The translations under genes were made by a program, and so were the position numbers. A stretch of DNA of 64,000 bases from Nocardioides panacis (GTDB lineage: Bacteria; Actinomycetota; Actinomycetes; Propionibacteriales; Nocardioidaceae). Under the pieces are notes generated by a model that saw only the letters and a program-made list of their open reading frames with translations, was not told the origin of the DNA and made no database searches. Location: NCBI RefSeq assembly GCF_019039255.1, contig NZ_CP077062.1:744001-808000 (forward strand). The letters are read 5' to 3'. Of this stretch, positions 63,513-64,000 are shown in pieces (position 1 is the stretch's first letter; each line of letters opens with the position of its first letter).

Positions 63513-64000
63513 GTGCTCGAACCCCGGCAGTGGCTCGGCTGGGTGGCGTCCGCCGCGGTCGTCGCGGTGGCCGTCGCCACAGCCGGCTGGGGCAACGACA
63601 CGACTGTGCGCCGCCACCAGCCTCCGCCGGCCGTACCCCCGACCTCCGTGTCGTCGGTGCGGCCGGTGGCGCTGGTGGCCCGCGCCGACCTGGCGCTGTC
63701 CGACCTGCCGGGCGGCTACCACGAGGTGCAGGCCCGCTCGGGCAACGACCTCGACCCGGGGGACCGGCTGCACCTGTGCGGGACGGCGGCCCCGCCCGCG
63801 AGCGGCCGGGTCGCCGGTCACCGCCGGGCCTTCCTGGCGCCCGACCGTCGTCGGGTGCGCACCGAGATCGCGGTCTACGCCGACGGCGGTGCGGACCGGG
63901 CGCTGGACGCCCTGCGCTCGCTGGCACCCCGGTGCTCGCGGCCGGTCCCTCCGGGTGGGGTCGAGCTGCCGTCGGTGCTCGCCCTGCACGTCGCGTTGAC
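63513..64000 (+). CDS. Exported protein of unknown function, N-terminal part (cut by window edge)
   Basis: Open through the window end (162 residues seen). The GTG at 63513 lies 1 nt after the ilvC stop. A hydrophobic segment (residues 8-25, LGWVASAAVVAVAVATAGW) suggests a signal anchor. It is followed by a Pro-rich linker and a domain with VALVARADLALSDLPGGYHEVQ and paired cysteines near residues 92 and 147, as expected for an extracytoplasmic domain. A PknH-like sensor domain is conceivable but not demonstrated. No family is recognised with confidence. Confidence 0.6.
   Translation, partial: MLEPRQWLGWVASAAVVAVAVATAGWGNDTTVRRHQPPPAVPPTSVSSVRPVALVARADLALSDLPGGYHEVQARSGNDLDPGDRLHLCGTAAPPASGRVAGHRRAFLAPDRRRVRTEIAVYADGGADRALDALRSLAPRCSRPVPPGGVELPSVLALHVAL

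Overview
The window is high-GC (about 70% or more) chromosomal DNA from an actinobacterium. Gene content points to Nocardioides or a close relative: a complete GlgE maltosyltransferase pathway, a DUF222-HNH protein, NAD-dependent ligase LigA, GatCAB, an IcmA-type mutase, and many genes that start at or next to their own transcription start. This placement is inferred from gene content and codon use, not from a marker gene. No rRNA, tRNA, CRISPR array, prophage or insertion sequence was seen.

Layout. 1-6.7 kb: end of an FtsX permease, MarR regulator, isobutyryl-CoA-mutase-type large subunit, YbbN-like co-chaperone, P-loop protein and a DUF222-HNH protein. 6.7-20 kb: GNAT-Nudix fusion, then glycogen/trehalose metabolism: glgE-treS-mak-glgB as one leftward operon with 4-nt overlaps, divergent from glgP, with glgX facing glgP. 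20-23.2 kb: enoyl-CoA hydratase, a small membrane protein, etfBA. 23.2-32 kb: the most accessory-looking block. It holds a degenerate histidine-kinase-like protein, an ABC-F ATPase with a three-codon leader ORF and hairpin, a response regulator and kinase pair, an RTX-repeat protein, a SipW-type signal peptidase, a TasA-like secreted protein and, divergently, a surface-anchored protein. 32-41.5 kb: DEAD-box helicase, EEP-family protein, cysteine desulfurase, mnmA, a short MetE-like protein, a TetR/MFS efflux pair with a perfect operator, and an alpha/beta hydrolase. 41.5-51 kb: ligA, FAD oxidoreductase, a CarH-like B12 sensor protein paired with a PP2C phosphatase, and gatCAB. 51-57.5 kb: a DUF1501/DUF1800 pair, hydrolase, 2-hydroxyacid dehydrogenase and a BNR-repeat protein. 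57.5-64 kb: branched-chain amino acid synthesis (ilvD; ilvBNC behind a leader-peptide attenuator) and the start of an unidentified exported protein.

How genes work together. TreS makes maltose from trehalose, Mak phosphorylates it, GlgE extends alpha-glucan with maltose-1-phosphate, GlgB branches it, and GlgP and GlgX degrade it. EtfAB takes electrons from acyl-CoA dehydrogenases and fits with the enoyl-CoA hydratase and acyl-CoA mutase. IlvB/N, IlvC and IlvD form the valine/isoleucine pathway. The SipW/TasA/RTX genes look like a secreted surface-fibre module beside a two-component system.

Quality warning. At least eight and probably nine genes (YbbN, glgE, a histidine kinase, the EEP protein, PP2C, DUF1501, 2-hydroxyacid dehydrogenase, ilvD, probably an alpha/beta hydrolase) carry a +1 shift. 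Seven shifts lie in runs of G or C and two in a GTGGAAG context. The reading frame resumes with conserved protein sequence every time. This looks like uncorrected indel error in the assembly, not gene decay.
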